DNA of 64,000 nt, taken from positions 496,001-560,000 of the forward strand of contig NZ_JALJEJ010000002.1 of assembly GCF_022953055.1 (NCBI RefSeq), given 5' to 3'. The translations under genes were made by a program, and so were the position numbers. This DNA comes from Mucilaginibacter straminoryzae (GTDB lineage Bacteria > Bacteroidota > Bacteroidia > Sphingobacteriales > Sphingobacteriaceae). The notes beneath the pieces were generated by a model. That model saw only the letters and a list, made by a program, of their open reading frames with translations. It was not told the DNA's origin and ran no database searches. Shown here piece after piece: positions 26,724 to 37,114 of this stretch; positions within the stretch are counted from its first letter, which is position 1; each line of letters opens with the position of its first letter.

Positions 26724-27881
26724 TTACGGGATCAGCACCAGTCGTTTGCGCTCTTTACCGTCCGATGGGTTTTCAATTCTAAAGTGTACATCACCTAACT
26801 CCAACACTTTCAATACCTGTCTTAACGTGTAAGAACGGTCTATCTCGCCTGAAAAGAACCGATGCTGAACCTGCCCCTGGTAAACCACATCTACATTATA
26901 CCAGCGTGCCAGTTGCTGCATTAATGGCCGAAGTTCTGTATGGTCGAAAGAAAATACCCCATCTTTCCAGCTTGCCGCATCTTCTGCATTCACAGGTTTA
27001 ACATTTAACAGTCCGCCTTTATCCTCGGCCTGTTCGCCAGGCTTTATTATTTTTGTATCTGCTCCGGCGGCCAACGCTGAAACTTTTACAGAACCTTCTA
27101 ACAAGGTGGTTTTCTGGGTAGCTTCATCAGTGTAAGCAGCAATATTAAAATGGGTACCCAGCACCTCTACTTTATCTTTAAGGGTAGTTACCTCGAACGG
27201 GTGAGCCCGGTCTTTTGCAACCTCAAAGTATCCTTCGCCGTTGAGGTTCACCTCTCGCTTATGTTTTGATAGGCCTGCCGGATACGTTAATGAAGACATG
27301 GCATTAAGCCACACCTTCGACCCATCTGCGAGCACTACCAAAAACTGGCCGCCAGCCGGGGTGGAAAGCACATTTCGTTCAGTTATCACTGAATTAGCCG
27401 CATTCAGGCGGTAGGAGATCATCCCCTTGCTATTTTTGATGATCTGATAACCATTTCCTGTATAAACCACCCCCACTTTTGCGCTACCAACGTCAATTCG
27501 TTTACCAGTACCGAGTGTCAGCACAGCAGTTTGCGAACCGGGCATGGCATCCGGTTGGGAATGGATAATTGTGGCTATTCGTTTGGTGGTAAGGATGAGC
27601 AGCAATGGAATCAGTACCAGTAACGTAATTGCCATACGGCCTTTGGAGAACCGCTTTTGGTTACTCATCTCATCAGCAGGAGCTTTAGCAGCCTTGCGGA
27701 TATTAGACAGCATACGATCCCTGGTAGCCGCAAGTTTTGCTTTTGGCAACTGAGGAGTAAGTTTAGGATCGTGCTCGAAAGAAGCATACCACTCATCCAG
27801 CTCAAATTTTTCAGCCGGGGTAGCAGTGCCATGCTCTATCTTTTCAAGCAGTTCTAAAAGTCTTCTTTCTGCCGGGTTCAT
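26724..27881 (-). CDS. FecR-family anti-sigma factor, fucosidase locus
   Basis: The 385-residue protein has a cytoplasmic N-terminal part, one membrane segment at about 82-103 (MAITLLVLIPLLLILTT), a periplasmic FecR domain (about 165-265, GGQFLVVLADGSKVWLNAMSSLTYPAG) and a C-terminal DUF4974 domain (YTLRQVLKVLELGDVHFRIE). It pairs with the sigma factor 84 bases upstream and the STN-type SusC downstream to form a surface-signalling switch. Confidence 0.93.
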   Translation of the reverse strand: MNPAERRLLELLEKIEHGTATPAEKFELDEWYASFEHDPKLTPQLPKAKLAATRDRMLSNIRKAAKAPADEMSNQKRFSKGRMAITLLVLIPLLLILTTKRIATIIHSQPDAMPGSQTAVLTLGTGKRIDVGSAKVGVVYTGNGYQIIKNSKGMISYRLNAANSVITERNVLSTPAGGQFLVVLADGSKVWLNAMSSLTYPAGLSKHKREVNLNGEGYFEVAKDRAHPFEVTTLKDKVEVLGTHFNIAAYTDEATQKTTLLEGSVKVSALAAGADTKIIKPGEQAEDKGGLLNVKPVNAEDAASWKDGVFSFDHTELRPLMQQLARWYNVDVVYQGQVQHRFFSGEIDRSYTLRQVLKVLELGDVHFRIENPSDGKERKRLVLIP

Positions 27882-27965
27882 CAGGTGTTTTATACCTAAG
27901 TACCGTGAAAGACAGAAAGGTGCTATCCGCTATTAAATTTTTTTTATCTTTTTGTTACCTCTTGT

Positions 27966-28571
27966 TTAAATCCTGCCAAAAAGACAAACAAGAATAACCA
28001 GAAATGGGAAGTGATCTTCACTCAGATCATTTTTAAGTGCGCTTAACGCACGGGTAAGATGCTTTTTTACGGTACTAAGGGAGATGCCCATTCTTTCAGC
28101 AATTTCCTTTTGCGACAAATGCTCGAAACGACTCAGCATAAACACCTCGCGGCATTTCTCCGGCAATTTATTGGCCACCTGCTTCACCTTTTCCCTTATT
28201 TCTTTCAGCGTCATTGCTTCATCAGGTGTCAGCGGGGCGATCTGGTTACTTTGAATTACCTCGCTAAGGTGCGACAGGTGAATTAAATGGGCGCGGTAGC
28301 TTTTATATACCTGGTATTTAAGTGCGGTTTTTAACCAGCCTTCCAGTGTAGAGGTAATCACCAGCTCGTGCCTTCGCAAAAAAAGGCTGAGCAAAACTTC
28401 CTGTACAATCTCTTCGGCAGCCTCTTTAGATTTGATTCGTTGAAAAGCGGTATCCAGCAACTGTTTCCAGTAACGATGGTAAATTTCTTCAAAAGCGGCA
28501 TGGTCATCCCGGTCGCGCATATAGCCGAGCAGCATATGATCTGTAAAAACCGGCAGTTGATACTTACGCAT
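27966..28571 (-). CDS. ECF sigma-70 factor, fucosidase locus
   Basis: FecI-type sigma factor of about 201 residues with region 2 (AAFEEIYHRYWKQLLDTAFQRIKSKEAAEEIVQEVLLSLFLRR) and region 4 (LPEKCREVFMLSRFEHLSQKEIAERMGISLSTVKKHLTRALSALKN). I chose the ATG at 28571 because AGAGAGG lies at good spacing before it and the family N-terminus begins there; the longer frame to 28637 adds an unlikely 22 residues. A hydrophobic C-terminal tail (FPFLVILVCLFGRI) is common in this class. Confidence 0.92.
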   Translation of the reverse strand: MRKYQLPVFTDHMLLGYMRDRDDHAAFEEIYHRYWKQLLDTAFQRIKSKEAAEEIVQEVLLSLFLRRHELVITSTLEGWLKTALKYQVYKSYRAHLIHLSHLSEVIQSNQIAPLTPDEAMTLKEIREKVKQVANKLPEKCREVFMLSRFEHLSQKEIAERMGISLSTVKKHLTRALSALKNDLSEDHFPFLVILVCLFGRI

Positions 28572-28764
28572 TGAAACCTCTCTCTGACCTCTCCTACTGA
28601 AGAAATTGCTATTGCCATGCATATATAGCATGAACACGAAAGATCTAAAGATAAATTAAACCTTTCGTGTTGTTCAAAAATAACAGATAAAATTTATCAG
28701 GAATCAATAACCCTTATATTTTTTCAAAGAACCGTTTTGCCTCGCGCTGATGCTGTCTGCCCAA

Positions 28765-30504
28765 TCAGTCCAGCAGTTCGCTCATGTGTTTATAGCTCGA
28801 TTTTACTGTATCTAATACCTCGGTGAACTTTCCGCCCAACATCAGTTTGGTCATAGATAAGGTCATGCCTTTAATCATGTCAAATTCTATCTTTGGCGGC
28901 ATAGCCAATGCATTGGGGTTTGTGAACACGTTTACCAATACCGGTCCGTCATAGTCAAACGCCTGGTGTAAGCCGCTTTCAAGTTGGTCAGGATCATTGA
29001 TGGTAATGCCTTTAATTCCCATCGCCTGGGCAATCAGGGTAAAATCAGGGTTCTCCATATCAGTTTCAGAATCCGGCAATCCACTTACTTCCATTTCCAG
29101 CTTCACCATACCCAAAGAGCGATTGTTAAAAACGATCACTTTCACCGGTAACTTATACTGTTTCATAGTGGCCAGATCGCCTAGCAGCATAGAAATACCG
29201 CCATCGCCGCACATTGCCACTACCTGCCTGCCCGGGCAGGCGAAAGCTGCACCTATGGCATGCGGCATGGCGTTAGCCATAGAACCATGGCTGAATGAAC
29301 CCAGCATTGCACGCTTACCAGTGGCCTGGATATATCTTGCCCCCCATACACAACACATACCTGTATCTACTGTAAATACGGCGTCGTCAGTGGCCAGCTT
29401 ATTTAAACAAGCAGCAACTGCTTCGGGTTGAATGGCATTTAGACTGCCCTTGTCTTCCACATAAATATTCAGGTGTTCTTTAACCTTACCGTAAACATGC
29501 AGCTGCGCTTTTAAAAAACTATCGTCCTGCTTATTGTTAATTAACGGCAACAGTGCATCAAGCGTGGTTTTGATATCGCCGTGTAGGCCTAAATCCAACT
29601 TCGCACGACGGCCTAATCGCTCTGGCTGAAGATCAACCTGGATGATCTTTTTATCGGTAGGCATAAACGGTACGTAAGGGAAGTCGGTACCTAGAAGGAT
29701 GATCAAATCACTTTCGTGCATACTGTGATATGCGGATGGCAACCCAAGCAAGCCCGTCATACCTACTTCATTCGGATTGTCATACTGGATACCCATTTTT
29801 CCACGGAAAGAGTATCCAACCGGTGCTTTAATTAATTGCGACAGTTGTACAACCTGGTCATGCGCTTCTGCCGCACCGATACCGCAATAGATACTTACCT
29901 TTTGGTAGCGGTTGATCAGCGTAGCCATTTCTTGGATGTCCTGATCAGAAGGGCGGATAAGCGCTTTAGAGAAGTAATTTTTATTCGCCGAAATATTTTC
30001 TACAGCATCCATCGCGCTGACATCGCCGGGCAAACCCAGGATGGCAACTCCCCTGCGCTGTACCGCATGCTGAATGGCTGCCTGCGTCATTCTTGGTAAT
30101 TGTGCCGGGGTAGCCGCAATCTGATTGTAATGACTGCAATCGTCAAAGAGCTTGATGATATTTGTTTCCTGGAAATAGCTGCTTCCAAATTCTACCGTTG
30201 CACAAGTGGAAGCAATAGCCAACACCGGCACATTAGACCGGTGAGCATCGTACAAACCATTGATTAAATGGATATGGCCCGGGCCGCTGCTTCCTGCACA
30301 ACATGCCAACCCGCCAAGTTCTGCCTCTGCGGCGGCTGCATAGGCACCCGCTTCTTCGTGTCTGACGTGTACCCAACTAATATGCGGATTTCTTCGTACC
30401 GCATCGTTTAATTCATTTAAGCTATCTCCGGTAACTGCATAAACGCGTTTTATTCCTGCATTTACCAACATTTCAACTAATTGTTCGGCTACTTTCTTTG
30501 ACAT
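28765..30504 (-). CDS. poxB: Thiamine-diphosphate-dependent pyruvate oxidase/dehydrogenase (PoxB-like)
   Basis: The 579-residue protein follows the three-domain plan of the pyruvate oxidase family: TPP pyrimidine domain with the catalytic Glu (VRHEEAGAYAAAAEAEL), central FAD-binding-type domain (about 190-330) and TPP pyrophosphate domain (MCGDGGISMLLGDLATMKQYKLPVKVIVFNN). The segment CAGSSGPGHIHLINGLYDAHRSNVPV and the YFQET motif resemble E. coli PoxB, which decarboxylates pyruvate to acetate and CO2, passing electrons to quinone. A C-terminal lipid-activated helix is not obvious. The gene stands alone between a sigma factor and a histidine kinase. Confidence 0.85.
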   Translation of the reverse strand: MSKKVAEQLVEMLVNAGIKRVYAVTGDSLNELNDAVRRNPHISWVHVRHEEAGAYAAAAEAELGGLACCAGSSGPGHIHLINGLYDAHRSNVPVLAIASTCATVEFGSSYFQETNIIKLFDDCSHYNQIAATPAQLPRMTQAAIQHAVQRRGVAILGLPGDVSAMDAVENISANKNYFSKALIRPSDQDIQEMATLINRYQKVSIYCGIGAAEAHDQVVQLSQLIKAPVGYSFRGKMGIQYDNPNEVGMTGLLGLPSAYHSMHESDLIILLGTDFPYVPFMPTDKKIIQVDLQPERLGRRAKLDLGLHGDIKTTLDALLPLINNKQDDSFLKAQLHVYGKVKEHLNIYVEDKGSLNAIQPEAVAACLNKLATDDAVFTVDTGMCCVWGARYIQATGKRAMLGSFSHGSMANAMPHAIGAAFACPGRQVVAMCGDGGISMLLGDLATMKQYKLPVKVIVFNNRSLGMVKLEMEVSGLPDSETDMENPDFTLIAQAMGIKGITINDPDQLESGLHQAFDYDGPVLVNVFTNPNALAMPPKIEFDMIKGMTLSMTKLMLGGKFTEVLDTVKSSYKHMSELLD

Positions 30505-30640
30505 ATCGCTGCATTGATTTGCATCAGGTCAAGCAAAATCCGAACAAATAAATAAGCTACTGATAATCAAAAACTTGAAAAGCATCAGTCGGTTTTACTA
30601 TTACGATATTTCGTGATTTTTCGAAACGAAAAGGTGAATA

Positions 30641-33127
30641 TTACGCGCGCGCTACAAACTGCGGGAAATTAACCTCTACCACAGTTCCGGCACTGGAGTA
30701 AATCTTAAATTCTCCGGCTAATTGCCCGGCAAGTCCAGCCATCAGGTTCACCCCTAACGATATGCAATTCAGGATATCAAAATCGGCAGGTAACCCTTCT
30801 CCGTTGTCTCTTATTTCTAATGCGTACCAATCTGCGGTACGCGCTTTTAGTGATATGGATATTTGCGGATGGAGGGTATTCCCGAACGCGTATTTAATAC
30901 TATTGGTGATGGCTTCGTTTAAAATAAGGCCGATAGGTACAGATTGGGCCGTGTCTAAATAAACGTCAATCACATCGATGCTAAACATTATGCCGAGGTC
31001 TACCTGGAAAGAATCGCAAATACTCTGGACAAGCTCTTTCACATACAGGTTGAAATGAACCCGGGCCAGATCATTTGATTGGTACAACTTCTGATGAACA
31101 ATGGAAATAGCCTGCATCCGGTTCTGGCTATCCCTGATCGCTGCCTGGGCTTCTGAATTTTCAAGATAAACAGCCTGGGTATTCAACAAGCTCGAGACAA
31201 TCTGCAGGTTATTCTTCACGCGGTGATGGATCTCTTTGATCAGCCATTCTTTATCAATCAGCAGCTGATTCAATTGCAAATTCTGCTCGTTGATTTCCTG
31301 CTGCTGTTGCTGCAGTTTTCTGTTGCTCCGCTGCTTTGCCTGGTATAAATAAACCATCAGGCCTAAAATTAACAGGCAGGCCACGAGTACTATACCGATC
31401 AACCTTTTTTCCAGTGCGCTTTTCTCCAGCGCTCCCTGCTGCAAGTTATTACTGTTCCGCAATTGTAGATTTTCGCGGTCACGCTCGGCGGTGGCATACT
31501 GCAACTGCAACTGCTGTGTTTGCCGTAACCTGTTCCGATTATAGATAGAATCACTGATACTTCTTGAACTCGCAAAATCCTTTATCGCTGCCAGGTAGTT
31601 TCCACTGGCAGAATCTACCTTAAACTTACACAGATAAAGTAAGGCCATATCCGATGACCTGATCAACCCTTTTTCTGCTTCAAAAGCCTTTTCTACGTAC
31701 GGCGCCGCTTTACTAAACTCTTTTATCGAAATATAGAATGCTGCCTGGTTCTGATAAGCCTGGTAATACTCATAATCTTTTACACCACGGTTTTCAAGGT
31801 TTCGAACAATGCTCAGGTTATAAATCTCGGCACTATCCATTTTTCCTAAAGCAGCATAACAACGGGCACGAAGCTGCGGGATCAGAAACAAACGGTTAGC
31901 ATCATACTTAAAGATCCGGTCTGCACTATCCAGCGTTTTTAAAACCTGCCTGGCTTTTCCTTTTGAAATAAGTTCGTTTGCTATGGCACTGTAAGCGGTA
32001 TACGGGAAGCTCGTACTGGTCCGGATAGCTGCTGCCTGCCATTTACGGTACCACATTAAGCTTTGCCTTTTTAAACCAAGCCCTTCACATAATTGTGTCA
32101 AACGGTTATAAAAAGCGGTAATGGCGAACTCGGTTCCTGTTTTCTCTGCCGTTTCAACAGTGTGTACGGCGTACAACATTGCTGTTTCTATATTTCCTTT
32201 AGTCAGGGCAGTAGCAGCCAGAAGATCATACGTAAATTGTAAGTTTTGATAGCCGATGGTTTTATATTTCTTTAATACTTCCTTAAGTTCATTCTCTGCC
32301 GTATCCAACTTGCCCAACCGTAAATGGTAGTCTGCTATCTCCTTTAGGCAATAAATTTCCAATTCATATTCTTTAACCGCCCTTGCCCTCGATAAGGTTT
32401 TATATAAGTAGGCAGGATCATTAAAATTATATCTATCGGTAATTGCCCTCATCTTCATTAACTGTAACTCAACGCGGGTATGACCATATCGTCTACATTC
32501 GGCGATGATCTTATCACAATAGCTATTCCATTCATTCCGGCTACCTTGCTGCTTCTCAACTAAAAGCACGTATATAAAGGCACGACTAATCAGCGCGGTA
32601 TTGGGCATGTGATATTTTTCGGCGTAATGTATCGCCGCAGAAAAATGAGTTTCGGCATCGTTCATATCCTCCTTATCTTCCCCTGGTTTTTCAAGGTAAT
32701 ATCGTCCGAGAAGAAAATTAAGATCGCAGAAAAGCTTACCCGAAGCACGTTTAATCATGTCTTTTACTACTTCAGGCTTGTCCTGCCGTAGAAATGCCCT
32801 TGCCCTTAGCTCCTCTGCACCTTCTAACCCCTCCTGAAAATTACTCTCCTCGCTAAAGTTTTGTGCTGCGGAAACGTAGTGCAGCGCAGAGTCTATCATG
32901 GCTTTCCGCGGTGCTTTATTGGTGATATAAAAACTTCCAATTGCCAGGGCGGCTTCCGCCTTCTGCTTTTCATTTTTTGCTTTTGCTAACGCCGTATAAA
33001 GTTCAACTAAAGAATGTTTTAGGTCTATCTGTCCCAAAGCAATGCTACTTTGCAGCAAGCAAAAGCATATTGTAAACACCTTAAACAGGTGTATGGCAGA
33101 ATAATTTTTGCGTTTTTGGCGAGCCAT
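30641..33127 (-). CDS. Membrane sensor histidine kinase with TPR sensor region (HisKA_2 type)
   Basis: This 828-residue protein has an N-terminal signal/anchor, a long TPR-like helical region (about 35-540), one membrane segment at about 572-592 (LIGIVLVACLLILGLMVYLY), a coiled linker rich in Gln, a HisKA_2 domain with phospho-acceptor His in KEIHHRVKNNLQIVSSLLN (about residue 633) and an HATPase domain with N box NEAITNSIKYAF, DNGEGLP and GVNLMAGLAGQL. Kinases of this form often pair with a LytTR-type regulator, but no response regulator gene lies in the window. The last GVNL... motif and H box are intact, so it should be active. Confidence 0.88.
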   Translation of the reverse strand: MARQKRKNYSAIHLFKVFTICFCLLQSSIALGQIDLKHSLVELYTALAKAKNEKQKAEAALAIGSFYITNKAPRKAMIDSALHYVSAAQNFSEESNFQEGLEGAEELRARAFLRQDKPEVVKDMIKRASGKLFCDLNFLLGRYYLEKPGEDKEDMNDAETHFSAAIHYAEKYHMPNTALISRAFIYVLLVEKQQGSRNEWNSYCDKIIAECRRYGHTRVELQLMKMRAITDRYNFNDPAYLYKTLSRARAVKEYELEIYCLKEIADYHLRLGKLDTAENELKEVLKKYKTIGYQNLQFTYDLLAATALTKGNIETAMLYAVHTVETAEKTGTEFAITAFYNRLTQLCEGLGLKRQSLMWYRKWQAAAIRTSTSFPYTAYSAIANELISKGKARQVLKTLDSADRIFKYDANRLFLIPQLRARCYAALGKMDSAEIYNLSIVRNLENRGVKDYEYYQAYQNQAAFYISIKEFSKAAPYVEKAFEAEKGLIRSSDMALLYLCKFKVDSASGNYLAAIKDFASSRSISDSIYNRNRLRQTQQLQLQYATAERDRENLQLRNSNNLQQGALEKSALEKRLIGIVLVACLLILGLMVYLYQAKQRSNRKLQQQQQEINEQNLQLNQLLIDKEWLIKEIHHRVKNNLQIVSSLLNTQAVYLENSEAQAAIRDSQNRMQAISIVHQKLYQSNDLARVHFNLYVKELVQSICDSFQVDLGIMFSIDVIDVYLDTAQSVPIGLILNEAITNSIKYAFGNTLHPQISISLKARTADWYALEIRDNGEGLPADFDILNCISLGVNLMAGLAGQLAGEFKIYSSAGTVVEVNFPQFVARA

Positions 33128-33337
33128 TAATTACTTGCCCGGCATTTAAGGGGCTTAACTACTAAATATTGGAAAATAAAGCAACAAATCGCAAACCGTT
33201 TTAAAAACAGCTAACCGTCAATGTTTTGCACGGTTTTCAATAAGAAAAGAATGACGCTATTTCGTTAAATTACGAGGTATGCTAAGAAATGGACGAAATC
33301 ATGAGCTTAAGCGCCTGTTCGGGTAAAGAAGAGTATT

Positions 33338-33377
33338 TTAAAATTCATCAGGCGGTAAGTAGCTAACGCCTGATGAA
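33338..33377 (-). terminator. Terminator of the pentose-phosphate operon
   Basis: A perfect 11-bp stem, TTCATCAGGCG (33344-33354) with CGCCTGATGAA (33367-33377), is followed on the minus strand by TTTTAAAAT. It begins 24 bases after the pgl stop and closes the operon. Confidence 0.85.
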
Positions 33378-33400
33378 ATATATCGCTAAATGATACAAGC

Positions 33401-34135
33401 TTAATGCTTCTTCAGCAGAGCGGCGGCAGCTTTGTCTACCAGCCAGGTAATATCACCGCTTTCGGGGTGAAGCAGTTGAGACGGATACAACTCAACGTTT
33501 GGTTCCCCTTCTAACACTTCATATAGCGCATTGGCTTTATTATCACCATAAAGCATTACTACAATGTGTTTAGCTTTATTAATCAGCGGAGCGGTAAGCG
33601 TTATCCGGTACATGCTCTGCGGAGCCAGATAGTAAGCATCTACCAACTTTGTCTGCTCATGCAATACAGGCTGGTGAGGGAACAACGAAGCCGTATGGCC
33701 GTCGGGCCCCATGCCCAACAAAATCAGATCGAATTTCAGCGATTCGCCCAATTCTTTTTTCACCATCTGCTCATAATCCGCAGCATATTCTTCCGGGCTT
33801 TTCCCGTCTGCCCACATATAAAAGATATTTTCTTTAGGGACAGGAACCTTGCTCAGCAAGGTACGCTTAGCCATTTTTGCATTGCTCTGGTCGTCGTCCA
33901 GCGGTACCCAGCGTTCATCGCCCCAAAATACATGTACCTTACTCCAGTCAACCTTATCGCGATAAGCAGGCGTTGCCAGTAAGTCGTATAATTTTTCGGG
34001 TGAACTGCCGCCTGTAAGTGCGACAGTGAATTTACCATGTACTTCAACGGCTTCTGCGGCAAGCTTTACAAACAGCTCTGCGGCTTCTTTACTCAGCTGC
34101 AATTGATCTTCCAATACTTTAACCATGGCGTTCAA
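33401..34135 (-). CDS. pgl: 6-phosphogluconolactonase
   Basis: A 244-residue cytoplasmic enzyme of the NagB/DevB-like family that hydrolyses 6-phosphogluconolactone to 6-phosphogluconate. Visible motifs are the N-terminal VALTGGSSPEKLYDLL, the DWSKVHVFWGDERWVP segment and LILLGMGPDGHTASLFPH. The gene lies directly after zwf with no gap and is the last of the operon; its substrate is the product of Zwf. Translation may begin at the first or the fourth codon. Confidence 0.95.
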   Translation of the reverse strand: MNAMVKVLEDQLQLSKEAAELFVKLAAEAVEVHGKFTVALTGGSSPEKLYDLLATPAYRDKVDWSKVHVFWGDERWVPLDDDQSNAKMAKRTLLSKVPVPKENIFYMWADGKSPEEYAADYEQMVKKELGESLKFDLILLGMGPDGHTASLFPHQPVLHEQTKLVDAYYLAPQSMYRITLTAPLINKAKHIVVMLYGDNKANALYEVLEGEPNVELYPSQLLHPESGDITWLVDKAAAALLKKH

Positions 34136-35641
34136 TTATTTCTTTTGTTGGGTGAATGCCCAGGTATGGCCCTGACGAGCAATAAGCGCTTCAGCAGTTT
34201 CTGGTCCCCAGGTACCTGCATTGTAATTTGGAAAATCCAGCGAATCTCTGGATGCCCAGGCTTCCTGTATCGGTGTAATGACCTTCCATGCTTCCTCTAC
34301 CTGGTCGCTTCGCATAAACAGGGTGGCATCGCCAACCATGGCATCCAGCAGAAGGGTTTCGTAAGCTTCGGGCGCATCTTTTCCGCTGGCATAATCGAAT
34401 ACCATTTCCGCAGGGTTCAGATCCATTTCCAAACCTGGCTTTTTGGCGATAAAACGCAGCCTGATATCCATTTGCGGCTGGATATTAATTGTCAGTCTGT
34501 TGGGGGATAAGCTATCCACCTGCGAACCTGCAAAAGTAGAATGCGGCACCGGCCTGAACTGTATGGTGATAGACGAAGTTTTTTCCTGCATGCGTTTTCC
34601 TGTACGCAGGTAGAACGGTACATCCTGCCAGCGCCAGTTATCGATGTAAAACTTCACGGCTGCAAAGGTTTCTGTATTTGAATGCGGATCTACGCCCTGC
34701 TCTTCCCGGTAGCCCGGAACTTTCTCGCCCTGCATCCACCCGCCGCCATATTGACCGCGGACAGCGTTGAAATGTACCTCATCCTGTCTGATGCGATGTA
34801 CCGCACGCAATACATCGATCTTACGGTTACGGATCTCCTCAGCCTCGAATGATACCGGGGGTTCCATGGCGATCATACATACCAACTGCAACAAGTGGTT
34901 CTGGATCATGTCCTTCAACGCACCGGCACCTTCGTAATAACCGCCGCGCTCTTCAACACCAACCTGCTCTGCAACGGTAATCTGCACATAATCAATAAAA
35001 TTACGATTCCAGATAGGCTCAAATAAGTTATTGGCGAAACGGAAGGCAAGGATATTTTGTACGGTTTCTTTACCCAGGTAATGATCTATACGGTAAATCT
35101 GCTTTTCGTTGAACTTACAGGTGAGCAGCTTATTCAGTTCGATAGCGCTCTCAGTATCATGTCCGAAAGGCTTTTCAACCACCAGGCGGTCTTTGTCTGG
35201 GTCTGAAGCTAAACCGCTTTCAGATAAGTGCGTAGTAACCGCACCGATCAACTGTGGCGCGATTGACATGTAAAACAAACGGTTGGCCCTTGCCCCCCAT
35301 TCTTTATCTATAGCATCCAGTTTTTCTGCAAGCTCTTTATAAGAAGCTGCATCATCTATATTAGATACAAAGTAGGAAATAGACTTTTTAAAAATTCCCC
35401 ACTTATCTTTTTCTGGTTTTCCGCTTCTTGAAAAGTTGCTTAACCCTTCGTGCAGGCGTTCCTGAAAATCTTCGTCTGTTAGTTTGGTACGCCCCAGGCC
35501 AAAAATGGCAAACTGGTCAGACATCCAACCGTCTTTAAAAAGATTATAAAAAGCGGGGATCAGTTTCCTTTTCGCCAGATCGCCCGTACCACCAAATATA
35601 ACGATGATCGTAGGTGGGGCTTTTTTTTGTGTTTTCATCAC
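34136..35641 (-). CDS. zwf: Glucose-6-phosphate 1-dehydrogenase
   Basis: The 501-residue enzyme oxidises glucose 6-phosphate with NADP+ (or NAD+) to the lactone, the entry step of the oxidative pentose-phosphate pathway. The nucleotide-binding start ([22 protein letters not shown]) and the active-site signature [21 protein letters not shown] are intact, and the length is normal. It lies between gnd and pgl, 28 bases after gnd. Confidence 0.97.
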   Translation of the reverse strand: MMKTQKKAPPTIIVIFGGTGDLAKRKLIPAFYNLFKDGWMSDQFAIFGLGRTKLTDEDFQERLHEGLSNFSRSGKPEKDKWGIFKKSISYFVSNIDDAASYKELAEKLDAIDKEWGARANRLFYMSIAPQLIGAVTTHLSESGLASDPDKDRLVVEKPFGHDTESAIELNKLLTCKFNEKQIYRIDHYLGKETVQNILAFRFANNLFEPIWNRNFIDYVQITVAEQVGVEERGGYYEGAGALKDMIQNHLLQLVCMIAMEPPVSFEAEEIRNRKIDVLRAVHRIRQDEVHFNAVRGQYGGGWMQGEKVPGYREEQGVDPHSNTETFAAVKFYIDNWRWQDVPFYLRTGKRMQEKTSSITIQFRPVPHSTFAGSQVDSLSPNRLTINIQPQMDIRLRFIAKKPGLEMDLNPAEMVFDYASGKDAPEAYETLLLDAMVGDATLFMRSDQVEEAWKVITPIQEAWASRDSLDFPNYNAGTWGPETAEALIARQGHTWAFTQQKK

Positions 35642-35669
35642 GTTCTATTTTTTGTAGAGGCTAATAATT

Positions 35670-37079
35670 TTAATCCCATTGGGTATGGAAAACACCTTCG
35701 CGGTCTGTCCGTTCGTAGGTATGTGCACCGAAATAGTCGCGCTGGGCCTGCACCAGGTTAGTCGGCAGCTTGGCAGTACGGTAAGCATCGAAATAGGCTA
35801 ACGCCGTCATGAACGCAGAAGCTGAAATGCCTTTATCTACGGCAAACTTCACGGTAAAACGCGCAGCTTCCTGGGTATCCAATAAGGTAGCGGCGATTTT
35901 ATCGTCCAGCATGATATTCGGTAATTCAGGATTTTTGATGAACGCCTGCATAAAATCCTCCAGCGAAGTAGACCGGATGATACAACCACCCCGCCAGATT
36001 TTAGCCACCTCTGCCAGGTTCAACCCGTATTGATATTCTTTAGAAGCCAGTTGCAGTTGCGACAAGCCTTGCGCATAGATGGTAAGCATGGCAAAGTGAT
36101 ATGCCTTTTTAATGTGCTGGATCAGGTGACCATGTTCATCACTTTCATTAGCCGAACCATCCCAGGTTAACTTTTCCGAAGCCTGAACACGCTCTGCTTT
36201 GTATTTAGAAAGATCGCGCATGGCTACTGCAGCATCAATCACCGGTATCGGCGCCTGTATATCCATCGCATTTTGCGAAGTCCATTTACCGGTACCTTTC
36301 GCACGTGCTACGTCTGATATCACCTCAACCAGGCGTTCGCCGGTTTCGTCATCCACTTTTTTCAGCACAATGCCGGTGATCTCCAAAAGGAAGGATTTCA
36401 GCTCACCTTCATTCCATGATTGAAAGATCTGCTGCAATTGATCTTCCTTGTAGTTCAGGCCACGTTTTAGCAGGTCATAAACTTCTGAGATCAGCTGCAT
36501 AATACCATACTCGATACCATTGTGCACCATTTTAACGTAGTGCCCTGCAGAACCAGTACCCATATAGGTCACACAAGGCTCGCCATTTACTTTAGCTGCC
36601 ACTGATTCGAATATAGGGCGAAGCCTTTCGTAAGCATCGCGGTCGCCACCCGGCATCATACTTGGTCCGCGGCGTGCACCTTCTTCACCACCGGATACAC
36701 CCATGCCAAAGAAGTGGATACCTTTCTCATTCAGCTCGTTAAAACGGCGATCTGTATCGTGAAAAAACGAGTTACCGCCATCGACAATGATATCGCCTTT
36801 TTCCAGCAATGGAACCAGGCTGGCGATAGCGCCGTCGACAGGTTTGCCGGCAGGAACCAATAACATAATTGCACGCGGTGTTTTAAGCATGCTCACAAAC
36901 TCTTGTGCAGAGCCGGTGCCTTTTACAACTTGTTTATCTGTAGCTTCGGTATGTAATGCGTCAACTTTGCCCTGGTCCAGGTCCAGACCGGCAACAGCAT
37001 AGCCATGATCGGCTATATTAAAAAGCAGGTTGCGGCCCATAACGCCCAGACCTACCATACCAAAATCATATTGCTCCAT
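35670..37079 (-). CDS. gnd: 6-phosphogluconate dehydrogenase, decarboxylating
   Basis: A 469-residue enzyme of usual length that converts 6-phosphogluconate to ribulose 5-phosphate with release of CO2. It has the N-terminal Rossmann start GMVGLGVMGRNLLFNIADHG, the substrate region GTGSAGHYVKMVHNGIEYG with the catalytic Lys, and GTGKWTSQNAMD. The gene follows the HAD hydrolase gene after 35 bases and precedes zwf, so the oxidative branch is complete here. Confidence 0.97.
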   Translation of the reverse strand: MEQYDFGMVGLGVMGRNLLFNIADHGYAVAGLDLDQGKVDALHTEATDKQVVKGTGSAQEFVSMLKTPRAIMLLVPAGKPVDGAIASLVPLLEKGDIIVDGGNSFFHDTDRRFNELNEKGIHFFGMGVSGGEEGARRGPSMMPGGDRDAYERLRPIFESVAAKVNGEPCVTYMGTGSAGHYVKMVHNGIEYGIMQLISEVYDLLKRGLNYKEDQLQQIFQSWNEGELKSFLLEITGIVLKKVDDETGERLVEVISDVARAKGTGKWTSQNAMDIQAPIPVIDAAVAMRDLSKYKAERVQASEKLTWDGSANESDEHGHLIQHIKKAYHFAMLTIYAQGLSQLQLASKEYQYGLNLAEVAKIWRGGCIIRSTSLEDFMQAFIKNPELPNIMLDDKIAATLLDTQEAARFTVKFAVDKGISASAFMTALAYFDAYRTAKLPTNLVQAQRDYFGAHTYERTDREGVFHTQWD

Positions 37080-37114
37080 ATTTTCGAAATTTAATTGTTC
37101 AAAGTATTTATTAT

